Program-made: the position numbers and the translations under genes
Part shown: positions 1 through 6,198 of the stretch, piece by piece
How positions within the stretch are numbered: position 1 is the first letter of the stretch
Layout of the letters: every line of letters starts with the position of its first letter
Assembly (NCBI GenBank): GCA_903893935.1
Contig: CAITOD010000290.1
Location: 1 to 15,293, forward strand
Source of the DNA: an uncultured Sphingomonadales bacterium
GTDB taxonomy: Bacteria; Pseudomonadota; Alphaproteobacteria; Sphingomonadales; Sphingomonadaceae
DNA length: 15,293 nt
Direction: 5' to 3'
Notes under the pieces: model-generated
Databases searched by the model: none
Seen by the model: the letters and a program-made list of their open reading frames with translations, nothing else
What the model was told of the DNA's origin: nothing

Positions 1-54
1 CCCCTGAGGGGGAGGGCATTTGGCGAGGCTGGCCCCGGGCATATAATGGCTTTT

Positions 55-636
55 TTATGCCTCGCGGGTCTGCAGTCGCGCGAGGCATTCGGCCAGCGCC
101 GGCCGGGCCTCGGGATGGCGCGGATTGCGATCGAGCGTCTCGCGAAAGGCGGCAACCGCCGCGTCGAGCTGGCCCGCGTCGCGCAAGGCGCACGCCAGCG
201 TGTAGCGCGCATCGATCCGCCCGGGCTCGAGTGCCAGCGCGCACTGGCAGGCCGCAATGGCACGCTCGTGGTTGCCGCACATCTGCTCGGCAATGCCAAG
301 CCGGCTCCAGGCCCTGGCTGAACCGGCATCGGCGGTTGTCGCGCAGCGGAAGCACGCGGCCGCCTGTTCGGGATCGTCGAGCTTCACATGCAGATCGCCA
401 AGGTCGCAATGCGCCTCGACCAGATACGGATCGAGCGCGAGAGCACGGTTGAGCAGCACGAGCGCATTGGCGCGCTCGCCCGCTTGTGCATGCACCAGCC
501 CCAGCAAGTGGCAGGCCCCGGCATGATCGGGATTGCTTTGCAGGAAACGCTGGTAACAGCGCGCGGCGCCTTCGAGATCGCCCATGCGATGGCGCTCGAT
601 CCCGGCTTCGAGCAACGGCGGTTCTACTGCCGGCAT
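55..636 (-). CDS. Tetratricopeptide (TPR) repeat protein
   Basis: The product is 193 residues and almost entirely TPR. Five helical repeats of exactly 34 residues can be laid out at about 5-38, 39-72, 73-106, 107-140 and 141-174, followed by a partial sixth. Each shows the small/large pattern (G/A at position 8, A at 20, P near 32), for example ALALDP at 65-70 and ALALEP at 133-138. There is no signal peptide, membrane segment or catalytic domain, so it is probably a cytoplasmic protein-protein scaffold. It is the last gene of the type III PKS operon, starting 16 nt after the MFS stop codon, with a usable AAGGCG ribosome site before the ATG. TPR modules of this kind also occur at the N-terminus of larger enzymes such as sulfotransferases, but here the protein ends in TAA after the repeats. 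The TPR call is firm; its role in the cluster is unknown. Confidence 0.85.
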   Translation of the reverse strand: MPAVEPPLLEAGIERHRMGDLEGAARCYQRFLQSNPDHAGACHLLGLVHAQAGERANALVLLNRALALDPYLVEAHCDLGDLHVKLDDPEQAAACFRCATTADAGSARAWSRLGIAEQMCGNHERAIAACQCALALEPGRIDARYTLACALRDAGQLDAAVAAFRETLDRNPRHPEARPALAECLARLQTREA

Positions 637-652
637 CGTCAGCGCCTTTGGG

Positions 653-2170
653 TCAGCGCCTGTGGCGGAGCAGCGGCACGCCGCAAGCCACCACCGGCAG
701 CAGGCTGGCGAGTGCCAGCAGCACCCAGATCGCGTTGATCGATCCCGCCAGTGCCAGATGCCCGATCAGCGGCTGGAGCAGCGCGCGCGTATCGGCATCA
801 AGCGGCTGGTCGTGCATCGCCAGAAAATCGTCGATCGGCAAGTGCAGCGCACTGGCCACCGCGACATCGCCATGGCGCAAGGCGGCAATGATCGCGCTTA
901 CGCGCCCCGGGGTCTGGCCATAAAGCAGGCTGTCGATCAGCGCGATGCCGAGCGCGCCGCCCAGATTGCGCGCGAGATTGAACAGGCCGCTGGCATTGGC
1001 CACCGCGTCGGTGGGCAAGTGCCCGAGCGCAAGCCGCGTGGTGCCCAGAATGCACACCATCAGCGCAGCGCCGCGCAGCACTTGCGGCCAGAACAGCGCG
1101 GCAAACCCGCTGTCGGGGGTGAGCGCCGCATCGGTCCAGCAGCCGAGCGCAAACAGCGCAAACCCGGCGAGACAAAACGGCAGCGCCGGCACGCGCTTTT
1201 CGGCCCAGACCGCGAGCGGCGCGCTGACCAGTTGCGCCGCACCGGTCAGGATGACGGTCTGGCCGATCATCAAGGCATCGAGCCCGCGGACCAGCCCGAG
1301 GAACACCACCATCAGATAAGTCGAGCCATACAAGGTCGCGCCGAGCACCGCGTTGCACCCGGTGCCCAGCGCCACGCGCCAGTCGCCCAGCACGCCGGGT
1401 TCAACCAGCGGCGCGCGCACGGCGCAGCAACGCGCGATGAACAGCGCAAACAGCAGCGATCCGCCCAGCCCGGGGAGCAGCGTGGGCAGGCTGATCCAGC
1501 CGGCTTGCGGCGCCTGCTTGAGCCCCACTTCGATCCCGGTCATCGCCAGCGCCAGCAACACCAGCCCGGCGCGATCGAGATCGCGCAGCAGGTGCGGCAT
1601 GGCGCGGTCGCGCGGCAGCAGCCAGGCCATGCCCGCAACCGCGACAATCCCCGGCGCGAGATTGATGAAAAACAGCCACGGCCACCCCGCGTGCACCGTC
1701 AGCCAGCCGCCCAGCCAGGGGCCGAGCGTGGGCGCGAGCATCGCCGCGACGCCTGCCATGCCGGTCGCCACCGGTTCGTCGCGCGGGCTGAACAGCAGGA
1801 ACACCGCGCTGAACACGCACGGGATGATCACCCCGCCAAACAGCCCCTGCACGGCGCGCGCGACAATCAGCATGGCAAACCCGGTGCTCATGCCGCACGC
1901 GAGCGAGGCCAGTGTGAACCCCGCCACCGCCAGCACAAGGCACCCGCGCAAGCTCAGCGCGCGGGTCAGCAGCCCCGACAGCGGGATCGAAATCACTTCG
2001 GCGGTCAGATAGCTGGTCTGGACCCAGCTCATCGCATCGGCATCGATGCGCAGCGCGCGCTGGATCGTCGGCAGCGCGGTGAGCACGATCTGCACATCGA
2101 GCACCGACATGAACAGGGCCACGCACATCAGCGCGAACCCGACCCACACGAGCGGTGTGGCACGCGGCAT
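653..2170 (-). CDS. MFS transporter, DHA2 (EmrB/QacA) family drug/metabolite exporter
   Basis: This 505-residue inner-membrane protein has about 14 hydrophobic segments, typical of proton-coupled DHA2 exporters. Visible family motifs are the TM1 motif LDVQIVLTALPTI (24-36, degenerate relative to the usual LDxTIVNVALP), the antiporter motif C around 137-157 (GMAGVAAMLAPTLGPWLGG) and WPWLFFINLAPG (163-174), which matches the family WRWIFYINxPxG. The ATG at 2170 was chosen because an in-frame ATG at 2263 would add 31 polar residues with no membrane character that overlap the methyltransferase gene. With this start the gene begins 2 nt after the methyltransferase stop, as expected in a coupled operon. 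By position it probably exports the methylated product of the adjacent type III PKS. The substrate is inferred from context only. Confidence 0.9.
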   Translation of the reverse strand: MPRATPLVWVGFALMCVALFMSVLDVQIVLTALPTIQRALRIDADAMSWVQTSYLTAEVISIPLSGLLTRALSLRGCLVLAVAGFTLASLACGMSTGFAMLIVARAVQGLFGGVIIPCVFSAVFLLFSPRDEPVATGMAGVAAMLAPTLGPWLGGWLTVHAGWPWLFFINLAPGIVAVAGMAWLLPRDRAMPHLLRDLDRAGLVLLALAMTGIEVGLKQAPQAGWISLPTLLPGLGGSLLFALFIARCCAVRAPLVEPGVLGDWRVALGTGCNAVLGATLYGSTYLMVVFLGLVRGLDALMIGQTVILTGAAQLVSAPLAVWAEKRVPALPFCLAGFALFALGCWTDAALTPDSGFAALFWPQVLRGAALMVCILGTTRLALGHLPTDAVANASGLFNLARNLGGALGIALIDSLLYGQTPGRVSAIIAALRHGDVAVASALHLPIDDFLAMHDQPLDADTRALLQPLIGHLALAGSINAIWVLLALASLLPVVACGVPLLRHRR

Positions 2171-2172
2171 GC

Positions 2173-2661
2173 TCACCGGGCAGCGGCCAGCGCCGCGTCC
2201 TCGGCGCGAATCCGGATGGTCAGCATCACCGCATTTGCAATCGAAAAGCCCAGCGCCATCCACCCCAATCCGAACGCCAGCGGCAGACTGGCGACTTCAC
2301 CCACGACAATGGCATAATTGGGATGCGCCATAAACCGGTAGGGCCCGTGGCGCACCAGCGTTTCGCCCGGCACGACGATAATCCGCGACGTCCAGCGCGG
2401 CCCGAGCGTTGCCATCACCCAGATCCGCAGCGGTTGCAGCGCCGCAAACACCGCCAGCCAGCCCGCCGCGACCGCCCGCCCCGGCGCGAACCAGAACAAC
2501 GCGCCGAGCCAGCCCACATGCATGGCGATAATCGCCGGATAATGCCCGCCCGCGACTTCGTGGCCGCCCTGCGCGATCAGCCGCGCGGTGTTGACGCGCG
2601 CCACACGCATTTCGACCAGCCGCGCGAGCGTGACATAAGCCAGCGCCGCTTCGGCGATCAT
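2173..2661 (-). CDS. Isoprenylcysteine carboxyl methyltransferase (ICMT)-like membrane methyltransferase
   Basis: This 162-residue integral membrane protein has the C-terminal ICMT/phospholipid-methyltransferase signature. The stretch GPYRFMAHPNY (106-116) followed by E122 matches the SAM-binding GPYRyxRHPxY...E core. Four or so hydrophobic segments lie around 1-15, 43-82, 117-135 and 136-152. The ATG overlaps the PKS stop codon by 4 nt (ATGA). Genes of this family beside type III PKSs are known to O-methylate alkylpyrones (BpsB next to BpsA in Bacillus), so the likely substrate is the polyketide from the neighbouring enzyme rather than a prenylated protein. Family assignment rests on the visible motif; substrate is inference from gene order. 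Confidence 0.85.
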   Translation of the reverse strand: MIAEAALAYVTLARLVEMRVARVNTARLIAQGGHEVAGGHYPAIIAMHVGWLGALFWFAPGRAVAAGWLAVFAALQPLRIWVMATLGPRWTSRIIVVPGETLVRHGPYRFMAHPNYAIVVGEVASLPLAFGLGWMALGFSIANAVMLTIRIRAEDAALAAAR

Positions 2662-3716
2662 GCAGCCGGCACCATCAGCGCGCCGCTGAGTGTAAAGCCG
2701 GGGCCGAGTGCCAGCATCATGCTCGCGCGATCGCGCGGCAGCGCACGGTCGGCGAGCAGTTTTTGCAGCACGAACAGCACGGTCGGCGCCGACATATTGC
2801 CGTGGTCGGCCAGCACCGCGCGTTCGGCATCGAGCGTGCCCGCAGCAAGATCGAGACTCTTTTCGAGCGCCTCGATCACTTTGGCCCCGCCCGGATGGCA
2901 CACGAAGCGCCCGATTTCCTGTGGCGCGATCGCCAGCCGCGCGCAAATACCCGCCAGCGCATCGCGCAAATGTCGCGATACCAGCGCGGGGATCGACTGG
3001 GCGAAGATCACGCCGAAGCCGTGTGGCGCGACATCCCAGCCCATCACGTCGAGCGTTTCGGGCCACAAGTGCTCGCTCGCCGCGACCAGTGCCACTTGCG
3101 CCGGTCCCTCGGTCGAGAGCACGGCCGCCGCCGCACCGTCGCCGAACAGCGCGGTTGCGACGATATTGGCCTTGCTCAGCATGTCGTCGCGAAACGACAG
3201 CGAACACAGTTCGACCGCCACCACCAGCACGCGCGCGCCAGGTTGCGCCGCTGCCAGCCGCGCGGCAAGCGCCAGCCCGCTGACCCCGCCCGCGCAGCCA
3301 AGCCCGAACACCGGCACGCGCACAATATCGGCGCGAAAGCCAAGCTCGGCATGCGCGAGCGCTTCGAGGCTGGGCGTGGCGATCCCGGTGGACGAGACGG
3401 TGACGACAATATCGATCTGTTCGGGCGCCAGCTGCGCATCGGCCAGCGCATCGTGCGCGGCCTCGACAAACAGCGCGCGCGCCACCGCGCGATAGGCCGC
3501 GGTGCGCGTCGCCCAGTCCTGCGGTTGCAGATACCATTCGACCGGCATGGCAATCTGGCGCCGCGCGATGCCGGCATTGGCAAACACCGGGGTCATGCGT
3601 TCGAACGCGGCGAAGCGATCGGCAAAGTGCTCGCGCGCCCAGTCACGGGCGAGATCTTGTGGCAGATCGTGCGGAGGATTGGCGCGCCCAAGGCCAAGCA
3701 GGCGGGCAGCGATCAT
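2658..3716 (-). CDS. Type III polyketide synthase (chalcone/stilbene synthase family)
   Basis: The 352-residue length is normal for the family. It is a homodimeric ketosynthase that extends an acyl-CoA starter with malonyl-CoA and cyclises the chain to a pyrone or resorcinol. The whole catalytic triad is present: nucleophile Cys141 in GLGCAGG (138-144), His274 in VCHPGGAKVIEAL (272-284) and Asn307 in DHGNMSAPT (304-312). The GFGPG-type loop is replaced by ALGPGFTLSGALM (336-348). The start at 3716 gives the expected N-terminus and overlaps the preceding gene's stop by 4 nt (ATGA). The gene also overlaps the methyltransferase by 4 nt. The pairing with an ICMT-like methyltransferase points to alkylpyrone or alkylresorcinol chemistry with a fatty-acyl starter, but starter and ring type cannot be read from the sequence. 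Plant-type chalcone chemistry is less likely in this host. Confidence 0.93.
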   Translation of the reverse strand: MIAARLLGLGRANPPHDLPQDLARDWAREHFADRFAAFERMTPVFANAGIARRQIAMPVEWYLQPQDWATRTAAYRAVARALFVEAAHDALADAQLAPEQIDIVVTVSSTGIATPSLEALAHAELGFRADIVRVPVFGLGCAGGVSGLALAARLAAAQPGARVLVVAVELCSLSFRDDMLSKANIVATALFGDGAAAAVLSTEGPAQVALVAASEHLWPETLDVMGWDVAPHGFGVIFAQSIPALVSRHLRDALAGICARLAIAPQEIGRFVCHPGGAKVIEALEKSLDLAAGTLDAERAVLADHGNMSAPTVLFVLQKLLADRALPRDRASMMLALGPGFTLSGALMVPAA

Positions 3717-4003
3717 TGCGTTGAAGGATCGGTTGCGTGGCCAGCCAGCGCCTGCGCGCGCGCCTTGACCATGAAATCGTGGCAGATCGGCCCGGTCTGA
3801 TCGATATGCGCAATCAGGCAGGCGCGCACTTTCGATCGGCTGAGCATTTTGATTTCGGCCGGGCACAGGCGTTTGGCATCGGGCAGGCAGGCCTGCTTGG
3901 CGCTGTCGGCGGCATGCGCCGAGGTGCCAGCCAGCCAGACCGCCACAGCAAGCGCCATCGGGCGGCGGGCGAACCGCAACCCGGCGGTGGTAATTTGAAG
4001 CAT
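3713..4003 (-). CDS. Small secreted Cys-rich protein (GLG1/Cys-rich-repeat-like), first gene of the PKS operon
   Basis: The product is 96 residues. The N-terminus is a signal peptide: basic residues RFARR (10-14), a hydrophobic core (about 16-27) and an AHA cleavage motif at 29-31. The mature part has four cysteines at 39, 47, 62 and 74, spaced C-x7-C-x14-C-x11-C within CLPDAKRLC and ACLIAH...GPICHDF. This resembles the Cys-rich repeat of Golgi apparatus protein 1 (Cys_rich_FGFR), which has scattered bacterial members; the spacing suggests two disulfides. An AAGGAG ribosome site sits 5 nt before the ATG, the best in this operon. The stop codon overlaps the PKS ATG by 4 nt, so the two are translationally coupled. 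What a periplasmic disulfide protein does with a lipid polyketide pathway is unknown. The signal peptide and Cys pattern are clear; the family link is moderate. Confidence 0.8.
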   Translation of the reverse strand: MLQITTAGLRFARRPMALAVAVWLAGTSAHAADSAKQACLPDAKRLCPAEIKMLSRSKVRACLIAHIDQTGPICHDFMVKARAQALAGHATDPSTQ

Positions 4004-4008
4004 GCTGT

Positions 4009-4014
4009 CTCCTT
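4009..4014 (-). promoter_or_regulatory. Ribosome binding site AAGGAG of the Cys-rich gene
   Basis: The minus strand reads AAGGAG 5 nt before the ATG at 4003. It fixes this start and is the strongest Shine-Dalgarno in the PKS operon, consistent with this being the operon's first gene. The remaining gap between this site and the GNAT stop codon (4015-4158) presumably holds the operon promoter, but I see no convincing -35/-10 pair in it. Confidence 0.7.
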
Positions 4015-4158
4015 GGTGGCGCGCGCCGCTGGCCGGCAAGCTGGTCATCGGCGATTGACAACGCTCTGCCCGACGCAAGGTTAACCTGTGCTGTCGCAAA
4101 GACCAGCACCTTCTCGCCGGCTCCTTTTCGATTGCCTGAACGGGCAGGTCTGGCGCAT

Positions 4159-4626
4159 TCACGCAAGCAGGCGCGTCAGGCACTGGCTGAAGCCATCGCT
4201 GACATAGTCGGCAAATGCCGGGCATGCGACGAAGCCGTGCTTGCGATAAAGTTCGATCGCCGGAACAAAGGCCTCGGTGCGCCCGGTTTCCAGACTCACG
4301 CGCGTAAATCCGCGTGCGCGGGCAACGTTCAGCAAACGAACGAGGATCGCCTCGCCCACGCCCTGGCGCAGGAATTCGGGGGCGACCCGCATCGATTTCA
4401 GCTCGCCATGATCGGGCGCCAGCATGCGGATCGCGCCCATCCCCGCCACCGTGTCGCCCGCCCAGGCCGAATAGAAGGTCACATCGGGCGCGCACAGCGC
4501 TGCCACGGGCAGCGCGTGGACTTTGTCGGGCGGGCTGTGATCGTGCATGCCCGACAGATGCAGTGCCACCAGCGCGCGGATCGCCTCGCCCGAGAGATCG
4601 TCTTCGATAATGCGCAGATCGGGCAT
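4159..4626 (-). CDS. GNAT family N-acetyltransferase
   Basis: This 155-residue cytoplasmic enzyme transfers acetyl from acetyl-CoA to an unidentified amine. The GNAT core is visible: a beta-4 strand ELKSMRVAPEF (75-85), the acetyl-CoA pyrophosphate loop RQGVG (87-91) and helix GEAILVRLLNVARARG (91-106). The late motif SLETG...AIELYRKHGF (111-132) is characteristic of the YsnE-like/RimI-type subgroup. A GGAGG ribosome site (minus strand, in 4630-4636) sits just before the ATG. It lies upstream of the PKS operon on the same strand with a 155-nt gap, so it could be co-transcribed or independent. It is divergent from the asparaginase gene, with only 35 nt between the two start codons. The substrate cannot be predicted. 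Confidence 0.88.
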   Translation of the reverse strand: MPDLRIIEDDLSGEAIRALVALHLSGMHDHSPPDKVHALPVAALCAPDVTFYSAWAGDTVAGMGAIRMLAPDHGELKSMRVAPEFLRQGVGEAILVRLLNVARARGFTRVSLETGRTEAFVPAIELYRKHGFVACPAFADYVSDGFSQCLTRLLA

Positions 4627-4661
4627 GGTTCCTCCGTGGCATTGTTGGTATCGCGCCAGGC

Positions 4662-5600
4662 ATGGCCGATGCAACTTCCGAAATACGCTGGTCGCTCGCA
4701 ATCCACGGCGGCGCCGGTTCGATGACGCGCGACACGTTCGACACGGGTGCGATTGCGGCGCACGAAGCCGGGCTCGCCAGCGCATTGGCGGCAGGGCGCG
4801 CGGTGGTCGAAGCGGGAGGCAGCGCGCTCGATGCGGTGACCGCCGCAGTGGTGGCACTTGAAGACGATCCGCAGTTCAACGCCGGGCGCGGCGCGGTGTT
4901 CACGTATCACGGTACCAACGAGCTCGACGCCGCGGTAATGGCGGGCGAGACGCGCGCGGCGGGCGCGGTTGCCGGGGTCACGCACACCCGGAACCCGGTG
5001 CGGCTGGCGCGCGCGGTGATGGAAGCGGGCCCGCACGTGTTCCTGTCGGGGCCGGGGGCCGACGATTTCGCGCGCGACCATGGCATCGAGCAAGTCGATC
5101 CCGACTGGTTCGCGACCCCCGAACGCTGGCGCCAGCTCGAAGAGCTCAAAGCGCGCCAACACGGCTGGTTCGATGCCGGGATGAAATACGGCACGGTCGG
5201 TGCGGTGGCGCGCGACGCGGCCGGCCATGTTGCCGCTGCCACATCGACCGGCGGGCTTACCGGCAAGCGCTGGGGCCGGATTGGCGATTCGCCGCTGATC
5301 GGTGCGGGGACTTATGCCGACGATCGCGCGGGCGCGGTCAGCTGCACCGGGTCGGGCGAGCAATTCATCCGCGCGGGCGCTGCGCACGAAATCTGCGCGC
5401 GCATGCGCCTGGCGGGCACCGGTGCCAGCGAGGCGGCGCAGGCCGTGCTTGCCGAAATCGGCACGCTGGGCGGGATCGGCGGGGTGATCGTGGTAACGCC
5501 CGCGGGCGAGACCGCGCTGGCTTTCACCACACCCGGCATGTTCCGCGCGCGCGCCGACAGCACCGGTTTGCACGAAGTGCGCATTTTTGGCGACGATTGA
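4662..5600 (+). CDS. iaaA: Isoaspartyl peptidase / L-asparaginase (plant-type, Ntn hydrolase)
   Basis: The product is 312 residues. It hydrolyses isoaspartyl dipeptides and L-asparagine and is made as a precursor that cuts itself. The N-terminal IHGGAG (14-19) is the family hallmark. The autocleavage site is in MKYGTVGAVARD (174-185), where Thr178 becomes the N-terminal nucleophile of the beta subunit. The substrate-binding segments STGGLTGKRWGRIGDSPLIG (195-214) and TGSGE (229-233) are intact, so it should be active. The linker before the cleavage site is shorter than in the E. coli enzyme, as is common in proteobacteria. No signal peptide is seen, so it is cytoplasmic. The ATG at 4662 places IHGGAG about where the family has it, but there is no clear Shine-Dalgarno before it, so leaderless translation is possible. 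The family is certain; the symbol is by analogy with E. coli iaaA. Confidence 0.92.
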   Translation: MADATSEIRWSLAIHGGAGSMTRDTFDTGAIAAHEAGLASALAAGRAVVEAGGSALDAVTAAVVALEDDPQFNAGRGAVFTYHGTNELDAAVMAGETRAAGAVAGVTHTRNPVRLARAVMEAGPHVFLSGPGADDFARDHGIEQVDPDWFATPERWRQLEELKARQHGWFDAGMKYGTVGAVARDAAGHVAAATSTGGLTGKRWGRIGDSPLIGAGTYADDRAGAVSCTGSGEQFIRAGAAHEICARMRLAGTGASEAAQAVLAEIGTLGGIGGVIVVTPAGETALAFTTPGMFRARADSTGLHEVRIFGDD

Positions 5601-5750
5601 CGCACCGCCGCGCGGGGCGCAGCTTGATCGCGCCTAGGCGTTCGAGTCGAATAACGGGTTGTACCGGCCTCCGACAGCAATCACCCGCGCAAGCATCGGG
5701 GGGACCTGTGGTTTGCGCACCATCGCACCGTCTGAAAAGGGGCCGATCCC

Positions 5751-6194
5751 ATGTCGTTCAAACCGTTTGCGGCGTTTGCCGCGCTTTCGCTGACCGCGAT
5801 CCCGCTTGCCGCGCACGCCGATCAGTATCCGTTTGTCGAAGGCGATTTCGTGCAAGTCGATGGGATTGCCATCGATGACGGGCACGATCTCGATTACGCC
5901 AAGCACCTGACCGGGATCTATCGCAAGACCGAGGAATTCGCGATGAAGCAGGGCTGGATCACCGGCTTCGAAATTCTCGAAAACGTCAACAAGCGTCAGG
6001 GCGAACCCGATCTCTATCTGGTGACCCGCTTCGCGCGGTTTGCCGATCCGGCTGAGACCGAAAAGCGCGAAGCCGCGTTCCAGGCGGCGATGCAGACGAC
6101 GATCGCGCAGGAACAGGCCGAATCCGCCGGTCGCGCGAAATACCGCCACCAGGTTGGCTCGCTCCTGCTGCGCCAGCTGAAATTCCGCGATTGA
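5751..6194 (+). CDS. Secreted hypothetical protein, 147 aa
   Basis: I do not recognise a named family. The N-terminus is a clear Sec signal peptide: MSFK, a hydrophobic stretch at about 5-20, and AHA cleavage at 21-23. The mature protein of about 124 residues is acidic in its first half and has no cysteines. Notable segments are YPFVEGDFVQVDGIAIDDG (26-44), with acidic patches, and WITGFEILENVNKRQ (69-83). The rest looks like alternating strand and helix (YLVTRFARF, then a helix rich in E/A/Q/K at about 102-125). That could suit a small alpha/beta periplasmic fold, but this is only an impression. An AAAAGGGG ribosome site precedes the ATG. The 150 nt before it (5601-5750) holds a 10-bp palindrome CGCCTAGGCG at 5631-5640 and no obvious promoter. 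The gene ends 4 nt before the convergent RDD gene. Confidence 0.8.
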   Translation: MSFKPFAAFAALSLTAIPLAAHADQYPFVEGDFVQVDGIAIDDGHDLDYAKHLTGIYRKTEEFAMKQGWITGFEILENVNKRQGEPDLYLVTRFARFADPAETEKREAAFQAAMQTTIAQEQAESAGRAKYRHQVGSLLLRQLKFRD

Positions 6195-6198
6195 TGTC

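Noticed and set aside
1..54. CCCCTGAGGGG and GCGAGGC...GCCTCGC inverted repeats left of the TPR gene as an operon terminator
   Set aside because: The first has only a 4-bp stem at the window edge, and the second (23-29 with 59-65) encloses a 29-nt loop. Neither can be judged without the flanking sequence.
584..2317. A 577-codon plus-strand open frame antisense to the MFS exporter
   Set aside because: It is rich in Arg, Gln, His and Pro with no domain or membrane pattern. It mirrors the third-position GC of the real transporter gene on the other strand, which has clear DHA2 motifs.
2662..3537. N-terminal extension of the methyltransferase frame, back to 3537
   Set aside because: The extra residues are Arg/Ala/Gly-rich and lie wholly within the PKS gene. 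The ICMT-like protein begins at the ATG overlapping the PKS stop.
4056..4087. Plus-strand TTGACA near 4056 as a promoter
   Set aside because: The hexamer is perfect, but no -10 lies at proper spacing (GTTAAC at about 19-20 nt is poor). The next plus-strand gene is about 600 nt away, across the GNAT gene.
5631..5640. CGCCTAGGCG palindrome as an operator or terminator
   Set aside because: It is an isolated 10-bp dyad with no loop or T-tract and no repeat elsewhere nearby; a chance occurrence is likely at this base composition.
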